Positions 62,794 to 64,000 of a stretch of DNA of 64,000 bases are shown here, in pieces. A model generated the notes under the pieces. It saw nothing but the letters and a program-made list of their open reading frames with translations, was not told the DNA's origin and made no database searches. The stretch is from positions 1 to 64,000 of the forward strand of contig NZ_JBIQVZ010000006.1 of NCBI RefSeq assembly GCF_044335535.1, given 5' to 3'. The translations under genes and the position numbers were made by a program. Numbering within the stretch: position 1 is the first letter of the stretch; the number at the start of each line of letters is the position of its first letter. The DNA comes from Mariniflexile sp044335535. Its GTDB lineage: Bacteria; Bacteroidota; Bacteroidia; Flavobacteriales; Flavobacteriaceae.

Positions 62794-64000
62794 ATGAAAG
62801 TATTAAAACATCTATTATTAGTTTGTTTTCCATTACTGATTTTTGCCCAAAACAAAGTAGATGTATATAAAATAAGCTATGATCAATATATGAATGGTAA
62901 AGAAACAAATACGACTCGAACTATTTTTTATCAGGATCAGATTGTTTATTTTTCAAAAGCAGAAGCCAAAAGTCAACAGTTTATAGATTTAAAAAATAAT
63001 AAGAGCATAAGTACAATACTGTTTGACAATCAAATTTATAAGAAGGAAATGGCTATTGATAGTTTGCCTAGACCACGTGTTGAAGATGATACACAATTCA
63101 TATTAGGTTATCCATGTAAACATGCCTCGTTTTCTTATTTTTCCAATAAAATTGATGTTTGGTACACCGAAAAGTCTTTAGCCAAAGGAACACCTCATAG
63201 TAGTTATTTGCCCAATAGTAATGCCTTGGTTTTAAAAATGATTTTTAATGGCAACCAAACTTTAATAGCAACCTCAATAGAAAAAGTTAAGAACTATAAA
63301 CCAACTCATAATTTTTTGCAAAACAGCCAATTAGTAAATAGTGCTGAATTTGAAGAAATTATAATTAAGTCCAGATATAATAGATTAATAGTTTTTGATA
63401 ATGAAATTTTAAACTTTGATCCTAATCGTATGCTTCCAAAAGAAAGTGAACTTGTGACTGACAAAGTGTATCATTTTTCTAAAGGGAGTGTCATTATAAA
63501 AAAAATAAAGATCACGCCTGAGATGAAAGCTAGTGCTTCTGTTTTTGCTAAAGTAACTTGTAAATCTAATGGGGATGCTTATGATAGGACAGGCTCTGTT
63601 TTTGTTATGCCTGCCAAAAAAGATATGTCTAAGACACTATTAGAAGCATATTTGTATGGGTTAGAAAAACTACCTGTTTTTACAGATAATAATGGAAATC
63701 AATATCAAGGCATTAAAAAAGAAAAAGGCTATGCGCCTCCCATAGAAATTCTTCGTTTTTATACTTCTTTTGGAGTCAATTATTTTAATGATAAACGAAA
63801 AATAAATAATTATAATTGGGCAGATGATGTGGTTTATAAAGGAGATGTCACGTCTTTAATTCCAATTGATGAAGATGAAATCTGGATAGGTGTTTTTATC
63901 GGAAATTATGATTCTGGTGGACATATAATAAGTCTTGAATTGGACTCCTACCCATCTATTGAGGAAAAGGAAAACAATACCCAATCAAAATACATAGATC
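62794..64000 (+). CDS. PNGase F-like peptide-N-glycosidase with N-terminal bowl-like domain (3' end outside window)
   Basis: The partial gene runs off the right edge, with 402 codons visible. It has a signal peptide (to about residue 19, LIFAQ). An N-terminal domain (about 20-215) resembles the bowl-like domain of type II PNGase F enzymes. A PNGase F-like N-glycanase domain starts near 225. The segment CKSNGDAYDRTGSVFVMP aligns with the CPNKTCDEWDRYANVYV region of PNGase F, so D264 corresponds to its essential Asp60. The enzyme would cleave the amide between GlcNAc and Asn, releasing whole glycans for SusCD import. The rest of the active site cannot be checked. Confidence 0.68.
   Translation, partial: MKVLKHLLLVCFPLLIFAQNKVDVYKISYDQYMNGKETNTTRTIFYQDQIVYFSKAEAKSQQFIDLKNNKSISTILFDNQIYKKEMAIDSLPRPRVEDDTQFILGYPCKHASFSYFSNKIDVWYTEKSLAKGTPHSSYLPNSNALVLKMIFNGNQTLIATSIEKVKNYKPTHNFLQNSQLVNSAEFEEIIIKSRYNRLIVFDNEILNFDPNRMLPKESELVTDKVYHFSKGSVIIKKIKITPEMKASASVFAKVTCKSNGDAYDRTGSVFVMPAKKDMSKTLLEAYLYGLEKLPVFTDNNGNQYQGIKKEKGYAPPIEILRFYTSFGVNYFNDKRKINNYNWADDVVYKGDVTSLIPIDEDEIWIGVFIGNYDSGGHIISLELDSYPSIEEKENNTQSKYID

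Overview
The window looks like a chromosome segment of a marine-type Flavobacteriaceae (Bacteroidota). The DNA is AT-rich and lacks clear Shine-Dalgarno sites. Other markers are SusC/SusD genes, lipoprotein signals, NagB-PIG-L fusions, LytS/LytTR regulation and many short intergenic repeats. I cannot name a species. No rRNA, tRNA or CRISPR array was seen.

Region 1 (1-12.2 kb) reads as a hydroxyproline and arabinosyl-hydroxyproline catabolic locus. It holds 4-hydroxyproline epimerase, a D-amino-acid (D-hydroxyproline) oxidase, an M24 Xaa-Pro peptidase, a secreted GH127 beta-L-arabinofuranosidase with a LamG domain, a DUF885 metallopeptidase and a large secreted DUF5695-type protein. Together they could strip arabinose from hydroxyproline-rich glycoproteins (plant or green-algal extensin type), cut the peptides and burn the hydroxyproline. 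Three genes share heptad-repeat leaders.

Region 2 (12.2-28.4 kb) is accessory DNA. It has a 161-bp tandem duplication and the 3' end of a decayed group II intron. A run of gene units follows (Crp + lipoprotein; DoxX + FAD monooxygenase + HxlR; NTF2-like; Fic; alpha/beta hydrolase), several of them bounded by unit-specific short inverted repeats of the form GTT...AAC. Next are a fused alpha-oxoamine synthase/GNAT enzyme, a truncated IS1182-type transposase with a related MITE, a LexA-like S24 repressor translationally coupled to an exonuclease/GIY-YIG nuclease, a divergent XRE/HEPN pair, and a four-copy repeat array.

Region 3 (28.4-64 kb) is a large polysaccharide-utilisation locus whose enzyme set fits asparagine-linked glycans. 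It encodes two GH29 fucosidases, two GH92 alpha-mannosidases, GH130 phosphorylase, GH2, GH20, GH3 with PA14, N4-(GlcNAc)-asparaginase, a CBM9-like and a GHL10-like lipoprotein, SSS and FHS sugar transporters, NagB-PIG-L, a LytS/LytTR two-component system, SusC, SusD, and, running off the right edge, a PNGase F-like amidase. A conserved element around GTTATTGGTCGAAATT lies upstream of GH29, nagB and susC and may be the locus operator.

Taken together, regions 1 and 3 suggest a bacterium that digests glycoproteins, O-linked arabinosides and N-glycans alike, probably of plant or algal origin. The substrate assignments are inferences from gene families, motifs and neighbourhood.
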